Shown: positions 34,133 through 42,435 of the stretch, piece after piece
Layout: every line of letters starts with the position of its first letter
How positions within the stretch are numbered: the first letter of the stretch is position 1
Assembly: GCA_015654675.1 (NCBI GenBank)
Contig: JAATGM010000010.1
Location: 87,755 to 151,754 of the forward strand
Length of the DNA: 64,000 nt
Direction of reading: 5' to 3'
Origin: Planctomycetota bacterium
GTDB lineage: Bacteria > Planctomycetota > Phycisphaerae > UBA1845 > UTPLA1
Position numbers and translations under genes: made by a program
The notes under the pieces: model-generated
The model's input: only the letters and a program-made list of their open reading frames with translations
What the model was told of the DNA's origin: nothing
Databases searched by the model: none

Positions 34133-34870
34133 CTACCACTTCGCCTCCTCAAACGCCCCCATCTGCCCGCCGCGCTTCGGCTGCGGCAGCGTCTTGATGA
34201 TCGAGCCGGCCAGCGACAGATCGCCCTTGGTTGTGATTTTGATGTTCCGCGCGTCCGACTCCAGGATGCTCACCGGATGTCCCGATTGCTCGACCAACTG
34301 GGCATCATCGGTGATCGGCGCGTCGGCCGGCGGCACATCGGCGTAGGCCTTGAGGATCACGTCGCGCCGAAAGACCTGCGGCGTCTGCGCCATCCACAGC
34401 CCCTCCCGCGAAACCGTCTCCTCGATGATCTTCTGCGAACTCACCCGCTTCAGCGTCGCCGTCACCCGCGTGGCCGGTATGGCCGCCCCCGTCTTGACCG
34501 CCTCCGCAAAGATGCCGTCAATCCACTCCGCTGCCACACATGGCCGCACCGCGTCGTGAATTGCCACGTATTCCGCGTCTTCAGGAATGGCGGCGAGCCC
34601 CTTGGCCACCGACTCATGCCGCGCCGCCCCACCCTCAACCAGCTTTACGCCCATAAACCCGAGATTCGGCCCAAACTTGGTCTTCATCTGCTGCATGTCC
34701 GCCGGGCTAACGACCAGCACGACCTGGTTCACGTCCTCGCGGTTCACGAAAAGCTGCAACGACTTGAGAAAGCACGGCTGCCCATCGACATGCGCGAATA
34801 TCTTGTTCTCATCACCGCCAAATCGAGTCCCCGACCCGGCCCCCACCACAATCACCGCCATCTTCGGCAT
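34133..34870 (-). CDS. ispD: 2-C-methyl-D-erythritol 4-phosphate cytidylyltransferase
   Basis: A 245-residue enzyme of the MEP isoprenoid pathway, making CDP-ME from MEP and CTP. The start at MPKMAVIVVGAGSGTRFGG has GGAGA upstream; a longer frame to 35140 is antisense to thiL and rejected. Motifs: GAGSGTRFGG (CTP binding), EGGAARHESVAKGL, AIHDAVRPCV, ATRVTATLKRV, TPQVFRRDVI, ITDDAQLVEQ and RNIKITTKGDL. Length and order match the family. It is divergent from thiL, with 93 bases between the two starts. Confidence 0.95.
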   Translation of the reverse strand: MPKMAVIVVGAGSGTRFGGDENKIFAHVDGQPCFLKSLQLFVNREDVNQVVLVVSPADMQQMKTKFGPNLGFMGVKLVEGGAARHESVAKGLAAIPEDAEYVAIHDAVRPCVAAEWIDGIFAEAVKTGAAIPATRVTATLKRVSSQKIIEETVSREGLWMAQTPQVFRRDVILKAYADVPPADAPITDDAQLVEQSGHPVSILESDARNIKITTKGDLSLAGSIIKTLPQPKRGGQMGAFEEAKW

Positions 34871-34963
34871 CGTCTTCTCCTTGTAAGCCGAATCTAACGC
34901 GCACCATTCCAGGCAACAAACGCGAGCATCCTCGTCCCTCGCCAAGTCGTATAATTCGCCCTG

Positions 34964-35899
34964 ATGCCGAAAAGCGAACTCGCCTTCGTCCACTGGTTGC
35001 GATCGCGAACAACCACCAACCCGCTCCGCGTCCCCATTCCGATCGGCGACGACATGGCCGGCCTCCGCACGCGCGGCGATCTCGTATTCGTCACCGCCGA
35101 CATGCTCATGGACACCGTCGACTTTGAAACCGCCAAGCACACGCCCGCGCAGATCGGCCGCAAAGCACTTGCCTGCTCGCTCTCCGATTGCGCTGCCATG
35201 GCCGTCATGCCGATCGGCTTCCTCGCGTCAGTCGCCCTGCCCAACAGTTGGACGATGGAGCAAGCCCAGCAACTCATCGAAGGCATGCTCCCCCTCGCCG
35301 AGCAATACCATTGCCCCCTCGTCGGCGGCGACACCAACAGTTGGAACCACCCGCTCGTCATCGACATCACCGTCCTGGCCCAGCCCTTCCCCCAGATCGC
35401 CCCCGTCCGCCGCAACGGCGCAAAGCCCGGCGACTCGCTCTACGTCAGCGGCCCGCTCGGCGGCTCAATCCTCGGTCGGCACCTCACCTTCGAACCCCTC
35501 ATCAACGAAGCCCGCCGCCTCGCCGAAACCCTCGGCCCCGACCTGCGCGCCATGCTCGACCTCAGCGACGGCCTCTCGCTCGACGCCGCCCGCCTCGCCG
35601 ACGCCTCCAACGTCGGCATTGAACTCAACACCGCCGCCATCGAGCAGCGCGCCCTCCACACAGACACCGCCGATCTCTCAAAGCAAACCGGCCGCGCTGC
35701 CCTCGATCATGCCCTCTCAGACGGCGAAGACTTCGAACTACTCGCCGCCGTCGCCCGCACCGATGACTTCCTTGAAACCCCCGTCGCCCGCTGGTCGCGC
35801 ATCGGCCAGGTCGTCGAATCGGGCCTCTGGCTCATCGACCCAACCGGCCACCGCGCCGCCCTTGAGCCCAAGGGCTGGGAGCACTTTCGCGATGCCTGA
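34964..35899 (+). CDS. thiL: Thiamine-monophosphate kinase
   Basis: A 311-residue kinase converting thiamine phosphate to thiamine pyrophosphate. Family motifs: PIGDDMA near the N-terminus (metal-binding Asp), TADMLMDTVDF, SLSDCAAMAVMP (usually NLSDIAAMG), LVGGDTNSW, DLSDGLSLDAARL and DGEDFELLAAV. The order is correct and the length is near normal. Some motif substitutions suggest a diverged but functional enzyme. It is followed 15 bases later by tsaE. Confidence 0.92.
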   Translation: MPKSELAFVHWLRSRTTTNPLRVPIPIGDDMAGLRTRGDLVFVTADMLMDTVDFETAKHTPAQIGRKALACSLSDCAAMAVMPIGFLASVALPNSWTMEQAQQLIEGMLPLAEQYHCPLVGGDTNSWNHPLVIDITVLAQPFPQIAPVRRNGAKPGDSLYVSGPLGGSILGRHLTFEPLINEARRLAETLGPDLRAMLDLSDGLSLDAARLADASNVGIELNTAAIEQRALHTDTADLSKQTGRAALDHALSDGEDFELLAAVARTDDFLETPVARWSRIGQVVESGLWLIDPTGHRAALEPKGWEHFRDA

Positions 35900-35914
35900 T
35901 TTACACTTCAAATA

Positions 35915-36370
35915 ATGGCCGAATGGACCCTGACCTCCGACTCCCCGGAAGCGACACGCGACCAGGCGCAAGCCCTCGCCGCCAATCTCCAACCCGGAGA
36001 CGTCGTCGCCCTCGTCGGACCCCTCGGCGCAGGCAAGACCCAATTCGTAAAAGGCCTCGCCGCCGGCCTCGGCGTCGTCGACCCTCAAGGCGTGAATAGC
36101 CCGACCTTCACCCTCATCCAGGAATACCACGGCCGCGCCACGCTCTACCACCTCGACGCCTACCGCCTCGCCGGCGCGCGCGAGCTCGATGCCCTCGGCT
36201 TCGACGAACTGCTCGACGCCGGCGGAGTCGTCGTCGTCGAATGGGCCGACCGAGTATCGGCCATGCTCCCGCCCGAAGCAATCTGGATTGAACTTACCCC
36301 AACAGGTGAGCAGTCTCGAACCCTGACCGTCCGCGCCCCCGCGCTGATCGCGACCCGATTCCGAGACTAG
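35915..36370 (+). CDS. tsaE: tRNA threonylcarbamoyladenosine synthesis ATPase TsaE
   Basis: A 151-residue P-loop protein of the t6A pathway. Walker A is GPLGAGKTQFVKGL at about residue 33-46. Other features: SPTFTLIQEY, LYHLDAYRL, the Walker-B-like VVVVEWADRV and a final IELTPTGEQSRTLTV segment. It works with TsaB and TsaD, neither of which is in the window. It stands next to thiL on the same strand; the next gene is convergent. Confidence 0.93.
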   Translation: MAEWTLTSDSPEATRDQAQALAANLQPGDVVALVGPLGAGKTQFVKGLAAGLGVVDPQGVNSPTFTLIQEYHGRATLYHLDAYRLAGARELDALGFDELLDAGGVVVVEWADRVSAMLPPEAIWIELTPTGEQSRTLTVRAPALIATRFRD

Positions 36371-36385
36371 CCGCCCGAGAATTGG

Positions 36386-37264
36386 TTATTTGTTCGCGTT
36401 CGAAAACACAATCCGCGTGATGCACGCCATCCCCGGCGTCTTCGCATCCGGCGACGGCGAAGTGCCGACGACTACGATCGGCTTCCCATCGGAAATTGGC
36501 CCCTCGTATTTGGACCTGATTCGAATAAACACAAGCGCTTTGAGGCCGTTACCGATGTTCACATCGCCGGAGCTTGTCGTGGAACATTCAACCGCTAGGT
36601 TCGTTATCCCCGATCCTGACGTCATCGCCGTACCCGGGTCGAGATCGATCTTGCAGCCGATGTCCTGGTACTGAATCTGCGTATTGACCTGCCCGTTCCT
36701 GGCGACTTGAGTACCGGTCACAAACGGAGCACTGGAAGCGCCTGAAATTTTGGACCCATCCACGAGGTTCACCCGCTGGAGAAATCGCTGCGACACCTGC
36801 ACTGGTCCAAGTCCGCTTAGACGCTTCTGAAACTTGGCAGCGTCCGCTGCATCCGCGGTAAGTTCCGAGGCCGACAGACTCGCCAGCCGACCCGATTCCA
36901 TGGGAAGCAGATACACAGTCGCATCCATCATGGCCGTCGGATCACCGGCGATTACCCCGATCCCCAGCGGTCGATCCATAGCCCGAACAATGTCGCGCGC
37001 TGCCTCGATCTGCTGTCGAGGCCCCGCAATGATCAGTGCGTTCCCGCTAGGCGCCGCGGTGACGCGCACCGCCCCACTCGCGCTGTCGTCCGGATCGCCG
37101 CGCAGCACGATTCGCATGAGATTCGCTGTATCCCGAACCCCGAGATTCGTCACAGGGACAAGCACGGTTTCAGTCGGCGGTTTGTAGCGCTTGGCAGGCG
37201 CATCACCCAGACCCAGACTCGAAGCACCAGCTAGAACGACCATCAGCCCGCGCGGCCATCGCAT
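36386..37264 (-). CDS. Secreted protein with secretin-N-like domain
   Basis: A 292-residue exported protein. The start at MRWPRG has GGGAGGA seven bases upstream. The signal is short and ends near GLGDAPA. The segment ETVLVPVTNLGVRDTANLMRI, followed by AVRVTAAPSGNALIIAGPRQQIEAARDIVRAMD (residues about 30-100), fits the secretin N-domain pattern in which a strand-helix-strand-strand-helix ends in a helix such as IEAARDIV. The C-terminal two-thirds is beta-rich with no secretin barrel. It is paired with the gene at 37287 in the same orientation. Role unknown. Confidence 0.72.
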   Translation of the reverse strand: MRWPRGLMVVLAGASSLGLGDAPAKRYKPPTETVLVPVTNLGVRDTANLMRIVLRGDPDDSASGAVRVTAAPSGNALIIAGPRQQIEAARDIVRAMDRPLGIGVIAGDPTAMMDATVYLLPMESGRLASLSASELTADAADAAKFQKRLSGLGPVQVSQRFLQRVNLVDGSKISGASSAPFVTGTQVARNGQVNTQIQYQDIGCKIDLDPGTAMTSGSGITNLAVECSTTSSGDVNIGNGLKALVFIRIRSKYEGPISDGKPIVVVGTSPSPDAKTPGMACITRIVFSNANK

Positions 37265-37286
37265 TGTCCGATCCTCCCAATCTGAA

Positions 37287-38150
37287 CTACTGAGTATCGC
37301 GTACCACAAACCGAACTACAGAAATACACTCCTTCGATGATTCTTCACCCGCGGCCCCCGTCGTCAGCATGACCGCCGCGCGTCCCCAAGGGATCGGACC
37401 CGACCAGTCATGGCCCGACTTGTAGTGCATGACGCACTTTGTCCCACCGCCAAGCTCAAGTCTGCTGAGGCGATTGGTCAAACCCTCACCTCGCACCCGA
37501 ATCGATCCAGCGCCGGCCGACCTCGGCCATATCCAAACCGTCCCGTGGACATGCTCAGGTCGCGCCAATTCTTGAGTCCTCCCCTCCCGCAGAAGCTCTT
37601 CAATCGGCTGGCTCGTTGGTGGAAAGCTGTACTTAATCTCCGTCTCTCGATCGAACGGCACGCGCTCACTCAGCCGATGAACCAGTCGACTTTCACCCAT
37701 GCCAGCCAGTAAACTCGCGAGTCCGTCTTCCGTCGCTGCCGCATCCGACAGCTTCTCCTGCGAAATCGCCGCGACGTCTTCGACCGGAACCATCACCTCG
37801 AAGATCGCCACTTCGATCCCAATCGTCCGCCCGCTCGAAACCCCGGCCGCATCAATCTCCTCAAGCAGCTTCCGCACCGACGCCACGGTCGCCCGCTCGC
37901 CCGAAATCTCAATCGCGTGCTCATCCGCGTCGGTCGTGACTTCAAGCGCCGCTACCGCGTCGGACTTCCCATCGAAAGCAAACAGCTCCCGCAGCGATGC
38001 CGCCGTCTCTTCAACCGGCGCGTGCTGAAGCACAATCCGCTCCCGCGCCGCATCGCCGCCGCGCGCCGGCTGGCTAGCCGCCGGCCCGGCCAACGCCAGC
38101 GAACACCCTATGCTGGTCCATACGATCAGAATGAATCGAAAAGAGAGCAT
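37287..38150 (-). CDS. Secreted protein with secretin-N-like domain, partner
   Basis: A 287-residue exported protein; the signal peptide ends near GPAASQ. Residues about 37-105 (RIVLQHAPVEETAASLREL then EVTTDADEHAIEISGERATVASVRKLLEEID) follow the same secretin-N pattern as the downstream neighbour. After about 110 a different region follows with VEVAIFEVMVPVEDV-like strands (here IGIEVAIFEVM), helical stretches and a C-terminal beta part. It lies 22 bases upstream of the other secretin-N-like gene, so the two are probably one operon. No secretin channel gene lies near. Confidence 0.72.
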   Translation of the reverse strand: MLSFRFILIVWTSIGCSLALAGPAASQPARGGDAARERIVLQHAPVEETAASLRELFAFDGKSDAVAALEVTTDADEHAIEISGERATVASVRKLLEEIDAAGVSSGRTIGIEVAIFEVMVPVEDVAAISQEKLSDAAATEDGLASLLAGMGESRLVHRLSERVPFDRETEIKYSFPPTSQPIEELLREGRTQELARPEHVHGTVWIWPRSAGAGSIRVRGEGLTNRLSRLELGGGTKCVMHYKSGHDWSGPIPWGRAAVMLTTGAAGEESSKECISVVRFVVRDTQ

Positions 38151-38297
38151 GCATCACCCGCGAAAAAGAGATGTCGGTGACGACCGGCCCGCAAAACCCG
38201 ACTGCGCGCCGGATTCTCTACCAGACTCTGCCCAACCCGAACGGTTAGAAAGAAAATCTCGAACCCTTCCCACACTACTCGCGTACCCACTCACGAA

Positions 38298-38804
38298 ATG
38301 CAAAGAACCAACACGCCCCTCCGGCTCATCCAGCGTCTCCTCCTCGCCGCCTCCCTCGCCTCCGCCGCCCTCTGGATCATCACCATCCCAACCATCCGCT
38401 TCGCCCGCCTCGAAGCCCACCTCTTCACCGGCCGCGCCATCATCAGTCTCTCCGAGGGCTGCATCACCATCATGCGAAACGCCTACGCCACCCCGCAGCC
38501 GCCGCGCTGCTTCATCGACCTGCCCACCAACCCACCCTGGAACCGCCCACCCATGGCCTGGGGCCTCTGGCAACCCCACCTCCGCACCAACCCCCGCGCC
38601 CAACTCCTGATGCTCCCCCTCTGGCTCTCCATGCTCCTAACCACCATCCCTGCCATCATCCTGCAACGCATACTGCGCCGCCCCGCCCCCGGCCACTGCC
38701 CGCACTGCAACTACAACCTCACCGGCAACCAATCCGGCCGATGCCCCGAATGCGGCAAGGCGATTCCTTCGACCCCGATCCCCCCATCAAACGTAAAAAC
38801 CTAA
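38298..38804 (+). CDS. Membrane protein with C-terminal zinc ribbon, pair 2 first gene
   Basis: A 168-residue protein with the same plan as the gene at 11114: N-terminal helix (LLLAASLASAALWIITI), a roughly 80-residue extracytoplasmic part with FTGRAIISLSEGCITI, a second helix (LLMLPLWLSMLLTTIPAIIL) near 100, and the zinc ribbon HCPHCNYNLTG and GRCPECG at about 134-153. The ribbon is nearly identical to that of 11114. Function unknown; a cytoplasmic zinc ribbon on a short membrane anchor suggests a scaffold or regulator. The second gene of the pair begins 2 bases after the stop. Confidence 0.8.
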   Translation: MQRTNTPLRLIQRLLLAASLASAALWIITIPTIRFARLEAHLFTGRAIISLSEGCITIMRNAYATPQPPRCFIDLPTNPPWNRPPMAWGLWQPHLRTNPRAQLLMLPLWLSMLLTTIPAIILQRILRRPAPGHCPHCNYNLTGNQSGRCPECGKAIPSTPIPPSNVKT

Positions 38805-38806
38805 GA

Positions 38807-39349
38807 ATGCGACCGCGTTTCGCCAGCTACTCGCCAATCCGATGGTCTGCCCTGGCGCTGACGATGATCATCCTGGTTGCATGGCTCGCCGCTTCCTTCC
38901 GCCGCTCGGCCTTGACCATCACCCCCGGCCCGACGCCTCGCGTCCAGTTCATCCTCGCCAACGGCTGTATCGAATTCACCTGGCCCACACCCCCCAACCC
39001 CGCCGTCTCAGGACTCGCCTGCACGATCAGCAGCGAGTTCTCCGCCGAGTTCGACCCCGGCCTCCACCTGCCGCGCCGCAACGCCGTCTTCACCGGTCAC
39101 CAATTTCAAATTCTGCCCCTCTGGATTCCATCCGCAGTCGCGCTGATCTCCACCACCCTCCTCTGGCTCCGCCCGCGCCGCCGCCCCGCCAAAGGCCACT
39201 GCCCAACCTGCAGCTACGATCTGACCGGTAACGAATCCGGCAAATGCCCCGAATGCGGCACGCCCCTCACACAGGATCCCGCCCATGCAAACGCCCCCGG
39301 CGGCCCCACCGAATCCAATCGCGCCGAGGGTTTCAAGGAACCGCGCTGA
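38807..39349 (+). CDS. Membrane protein with C-terminal zinc ribbon, pair 2 second gene
   Basis: A 180-residue protein, ATG 2 bases after the preceding stop; the frame upstream lies inside the previous gene. It has an N-terminal helix (WSALALTMIILVAWLAASF), an extracytoplasmic beta-like segment (VQFILANGCIEFTWP), a second helix near 107-124 (LWIPSAVALISTTLLWL) and the zinc ribbon HCPTCSYDLTG and GKCPECG. The tail is Pro/Ala/Asn-rich. The same two-gene arrangement as at 11114-12204 supports a conserved unit. Confidence 0.8.
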   Translation: MRPRFASYSPIRWSALALTMIILVAWLAASFRRSALTITPGPTPRVQFILANGCIEFTWPTPPNPAVSGLACTISSEFSAEFDPGLHLPRRNAVFTGHQFQILPLWIPSAVALISTTLLWLRPRRRPAKGHCPTCSYDLTGNESGKCPECGTPLTQDPAHANAPGGPTESNRAEGFKEPR

Positions 39350-39366
39350 ATCGCAGATCGGCTAGC

Positions 39367-39840
39367 ATGCTTAACTCGATGAAAAAACGTTGCCGCACTC
39401 AGCAAATCGTCGCCGAAGACCAGCAGTGGCGCGCGATCTTGCAGAACGCATTGGAAGACCTGGTAGGAACGCCGAGCACCAAATCGCTCGCCCGACCATC
39501 GGTTCGACTGCTCTCAATCAACCGCGCGGGAAACCGCATTGCACTCGAGCTTCGTTTCGAATCGCGCCGGCACTATTGCTGCGCCGAACCCGGATGCCAC
39601 CTCCCAACCCATGACCATGGGTGGTGGAAGTCCCTACGCAAACACCTCGCGAACTACAGCGATCGCAACCCGCCACCCATGATCCTGAAGATTCGCGGAG
39701 CCGTCGAAGCCGGAGCCCGCCTGCAATGCAACGCGAGCCTGGGTATCCCCGCTCTGTCGCCGGCATACACCTTCGTCCAAGCCCCGATACGTGAACGCCG
39801 CACGCCGCGAGTAAACAAGCTCAAGAATCGCCGATCTTAA
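39367..39840 (+). CDS. Hypothetical protein with Cys/His cluster
   Basis: A 157-residue protein, start at MLNSMKK (or four codons later). The frame upstream overlaps the zinc-ribbon gene and is unlikely to be used. A central segment CCAEPGCHLPTHDHGWW contains three Cys and three His within 17 residues, so it may bind zinc. The C-terminus is basic (PRVNKLKNRRS), suggesting nucleic-acid contact. No family was recognised. It stands between the zinc-ribbon pair and rph. Confidence 0.65.
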   Translation: MLNSMKKRCRTQQIVAEDQQWRAILQNALEDLVGTPSTKSLARPSVRLLSINRAGNRIALELRFESRRHYCCAEPGCHLPTHDHGWWKSLRKHLANYSDRNPPPMILKIRGAVEAGARLQCNASLGIPALSPAYTFVQAPIRERRTPRVNKLKNRRS

Positions 39841-39916
39841 CACCCCGTAGCTCAGGTCCTCAGGAACCTCCGGCGTCCGTTTTGACCTTTCCCCCCTTTC
39901 CGTTTCTATTGCCCCC

Positions 39917-40660
39917 ATGCCATCAACCACCCCCCGCATCGACCGCCGTCGCCCCAATCAGCTCCGCCCGCTGCAGATCACCCGCAACGTCCTCCGCGAC
40001 GTCCCCGGCTCCGTCATCATCGAAACCGGCAACACCCGCGTCCTCTGCACCGCCTGCATCGACGAAGAGCTCCCCAAGTGGCGCGCCGGCCAGGGCAAGG
40101 GCTGGGTCACCGCCGAATACGACATGCTCCCCGCCGCCACCGGCCAGCGCCGCCCCCGTAACCGCTCCGGCAAAATCGACGGCCGCACCCAGGAAATCCA
40201 GCGCCTCATCGGCCGCTGCCTCCGCGCCGTCATCGACTTCAAGGCCCTCGGCGAGCGCGCCATCTGGCTCGACTGCGACGTCCTCCAGGCCGACGGCGGC
40301 ACCCGCACGGCCGCCATCACCGGCGCCTACGTCGCCCTGGCCGACGCGGCCGCCTGGGCACGCAAAAAAGGCCTCATCACGGCAAGCCCCCTCACCGGCG
40401 CTATCGCCGCTGTCTCTGTCGGCCGGGTCGATGGCAAAGTCCTGCTCGACCTCTGTTACGAAGAAGACGTCAAAGCCGAAGTAGACTGCAACGTCGCCAT
40501 GACCGACGCCGGCAAATACGTCGAAGTCCAGGGCACGGCCGAGGGCAAGCCGTTCTCCCCCGCCGACCTGACCGCGATGCTCAAATTCGCGTCGGCCGGC
40601 ATCAAGGAACTCCTGGCCGCCCAGCAGACCGCGCTACGCTCCAACGCCCGCCGAAAGTGA
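39917..40660 (+). CDS. rph: Ribonuclease PH
   Basis: A 247-residue phosphorolytic exoribonuclease that trims the 3' ends of tRNA precursors. Family signatures: [29 protein letters not shown] (N-terminal strands), [17 protein letters not shown] (active-site region), [42 protein letters not shown] with the phosphate-binding GGTRTA, and [23 protein letters not shown]. Length and order are normal. In many bacteria rph is adjacent to rdgB; here a lipoprotein gene lies between them. Confidence 0.96.
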   Translation: MPSTTPRIDRRRPNQLRPLQITRNVLRDVPGSVIIETGNTRVLCTACIDEELPKWRAGQGKGWVTAEYDMLPAATGQRRPRNRSGKIDGRTQEIQRLIGRCLRAVIDFKALGERAIWLDCDVLQADGGTRTAAITGAYVALADAAAWARKKGLITASPLTGAIAAVSVGRVDGKVLLDLCYEEDVKAEVDCNVAMTDAGKYVEVQGTAEGKPFSPADLTAMLKFASAGIKELLAAQQTALRSNARRK

Positions 40661-40665
40661 CCGCC

Positions 40666-41550
40666 ATGAAGTCATCCCCGCACTCGACATCGACCGCCCT
40701 CGTATTTTTCGCGGTCCTCGGAGCTATCTCGTTCTCGACCGGCTGTGACCGCAACGCCTGGAAGTCATCCTCCAGCCCTCAACCATCCGGCTCGAGCGCC
40801 TCATCCGGAATCAAAAGCTGGTTCGGCAAATCAAAGCCCGACGGCGAGGCTTGGACCATCGAATGCGCGGTCTACAGCACCGATCAGCACGCCGAGGTCG
40901 CCGACGAACTCGCCGCCGCGCTTAAGAACGTGAAGGAACTCAAACCCGAAAGCGTCCACGTCGAACACAAAGATGACAAGAGCATCATCTACTACGGCGA
41001 CTACACCCTCCGCCGCGACGCCCGCAGCGACAACGTCGTCTTCTCAAACGACGTCAACAACGACGTCCGCTTCATCCGAACGCTTTCCCCAGTTGCCGGC
41101 CAATACCCGTTTCTCGCCGCCCGCCCGGTCCCGCAGGTCCAGGCCGACACCACCTCACCGCCCGAGTGGGATCTGCGCAACAGCAATGCGGTCTACACCC
41201 TCCAGGTCGGCGTCACCTACAACACCGCCACATTCAATGAGCGCGTGCAAGCTGCCATCGAATGGGCCAAAGACCTGCGCAGCCGCGGCTTCGAGGCCTA
41301 CTACTATCATGACGTAAACCGCTCGATCGTCACCATCGGCGCCTTCGACGAGTCCGCCGTCTCGACCGGCCCCGACGGCCGCCCGCAGTATTCTCAAAAG
41401 GTCCGCGACCTCCGCGCCGTCGAGGAGTTCTCCTATAACCTCGAAAACGGCATGAAGACCTCTACCGTCCAGCCCGACGGCTCAAAAACCCCCAACCAGT
41501 CATTTCTCGTCCGCATCCCCCGGAAGGCCACCAAGTCAACCGGCGAATGA
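40666..41550 (+). CDS. Lipoprotein with SPOR-like repeats
   Basis: A 294-residue lipoprotein. The ATG at 40666 follows the rph stop by five bases; a GTG at 40657 overlapping the stop is another possibility. The lipobox is AISFSTGC, lipidation near residue 27. The mature part has two segments of SPOR-like arrangement: EAWTIECAVYSTDQHAEVADELAAALKNV (beta-helix) followed by SVHVEHKDDKSIIYYGDY (beta hairpin), and later TLQVGVTYNTATF with RSRGFEAYYYHD. SPOR domains bind peptidoglycan. This assignment is by eye only. The stop overlaps the rdgB start by four bases. Confidence 0.68.
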   Translation: MKSSPHSTSTALVFFAVLGAISFSTGCDRNAWKSSSSPQPSGSSASSGIKSWFGKSKPDGEAWTIECAVYSTDQHAEVADELAAALKNVKELKPESVHVEHKDDKSIIYYGDYTLRRDARSDNVVFSNDVNNDVRFIRTLSPVAGQYPFLAARPVPQVQADTTSPPEWDLRNSNAVYTLQVGVTYNTATFNERVQAAIEWAKDLRSRGFEAYYYHDVNRSIVTIGAFDESAVSTGPDGRPQYSQKVRDLRAVEEFSYNLENGMKTSTVQPDGSKTPNQSFLVRIPRKATKSTGE

Positions 41551-42290
41551 ACCCACCGCGACCAGTCCTGATCGCCACGCGCAATGCCGGAAAAGTCCGC
41601 GAAATCGTCGCGATCCTGACGGCCGATGACCCGCTCTGGAAAAACCGCGTCGAATGGCGCTCGCTCGACGACGTGAAGATCCGCATCGCCGATCCCGAGG
41701 AAACCGAGCCCACGCTCGAAGGAAACGCAGCCCTCAAAGCCCGCTACTGGTCGCGCCACACCGGCCTCTGGACGCTCGCCGACGACTCCGGCCTAGAAGT
41801 AGACGCCCTCAACGGAGCCCCCGGCGTATTCTCCGCCCGCTACTCCCAACTTCCCTCTCCGTCGAAGAGCGAAAAACAGGATGGAAGTTTCCCCTCTCCC
41901 TTCAAGGGAGAGGCCAAGGGTGAGGGTGAAACTCACGTTCGCACGAAACCCTCCGTCGCGCGAACGGACCGCGAAATCATCGACGCCGCCAACAACCACA
42001 AGCTCATCGCCGCCCTCGCCGGCGTCCCGGACGACCGCCGTACCGCCCGCTTCCGCTGCTTCCTCGCCGTCGCCGATGGCGAGCGCATCGTCGCCGCCGC
42101 CGACGGTGCCATCGAAGGCCGAATCATCGACCAGCCGCGCGGCGCCGGCGGCTTCGGCTACGATCCGCACTTCCTCATCCCGGCGCTCAATAAGACCACG
42201 GCTGAGTTGTCGCTCGAAGCAAAGAATGGCATCTCCCACCGAGGCCAGGCCCTTCGTCAGCTCCGCGACCGACTCGCCCCGCTCCTCTGA
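41547..42290 (+). CDS. rdgB: dITP/XTP pyrophosphatase RdgB with inserted peptide
   Basis: A 247-residue house-cleaning pyrophosphatase (usual length about 195-205). It hydrolyses dITP, XTP and ITP to monophosphates. Signatures: IATRNAGKVREI near residue 9-20, TLADDSGLEVDALNGAPGVFSARY (metal-binding Asp), GFGYDPHFLIP and ISHRGQAL. Between ARYS (res 97-100) and the next conserved helix at about 140 is an extra segment of nearly 40 residues, encoded partly by a palindromic repeat (41891-41929). The insert falls in a surface loop, so activity may be retained. The start overlaps the lipoprotein stop. Confidence 0.93.
   Translation: MNPPRPVLIATRNAGKVREIVAILTADDPLWKNRVEWRSLDDVKIRIADPEETEPTLEGNAALKARYWSRHTGLWTLADDSGLEVDALNGAPGVFSARYSQLPSPSKSEKQDGSFPSPFKGEAKGEGETHVRTKPSVARTDREIIDAANNHKLIAALAGVPDDRRTARFRCFLAVADGERIVAAADGAIEGRIIDQPRGAGGFGYDPHFLIPALNKTTAELSLEAKNGISHRGQALRQLRDRLAPLL
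41891..41929. repeat. CTCTCCC-type palindromic repeat inside rdgB
   Basis: Perfect inverted arms CCTCTCCCTT (41893-41902) and AAGGGAGAGG (41904-41913) with a one-base centre, followed by CCAAGGGTGAGGGTGA. It is in frame and encodes FPSPFKGEAKGEGE. The same element, diverged, occurs at 12567-12600. Elements of this type are common intergenic repeats in many bacteria (established by familiarity, not searched). Confidence 0.85.
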
Positions 42291-42435
42291 CGCCGCGCCA
42301 ATTCACCTCGACTGCGATGATTTTCCTTGACCTGCGCCTACGATCTTGCTTCACTAAAGAATCCCCACGCTCGTTCCGCGGTTCCGAGGTGGGCCTTGCG
42401 GCAAACGCGGAATACAAAGCAGAGGAACTCGAAAG

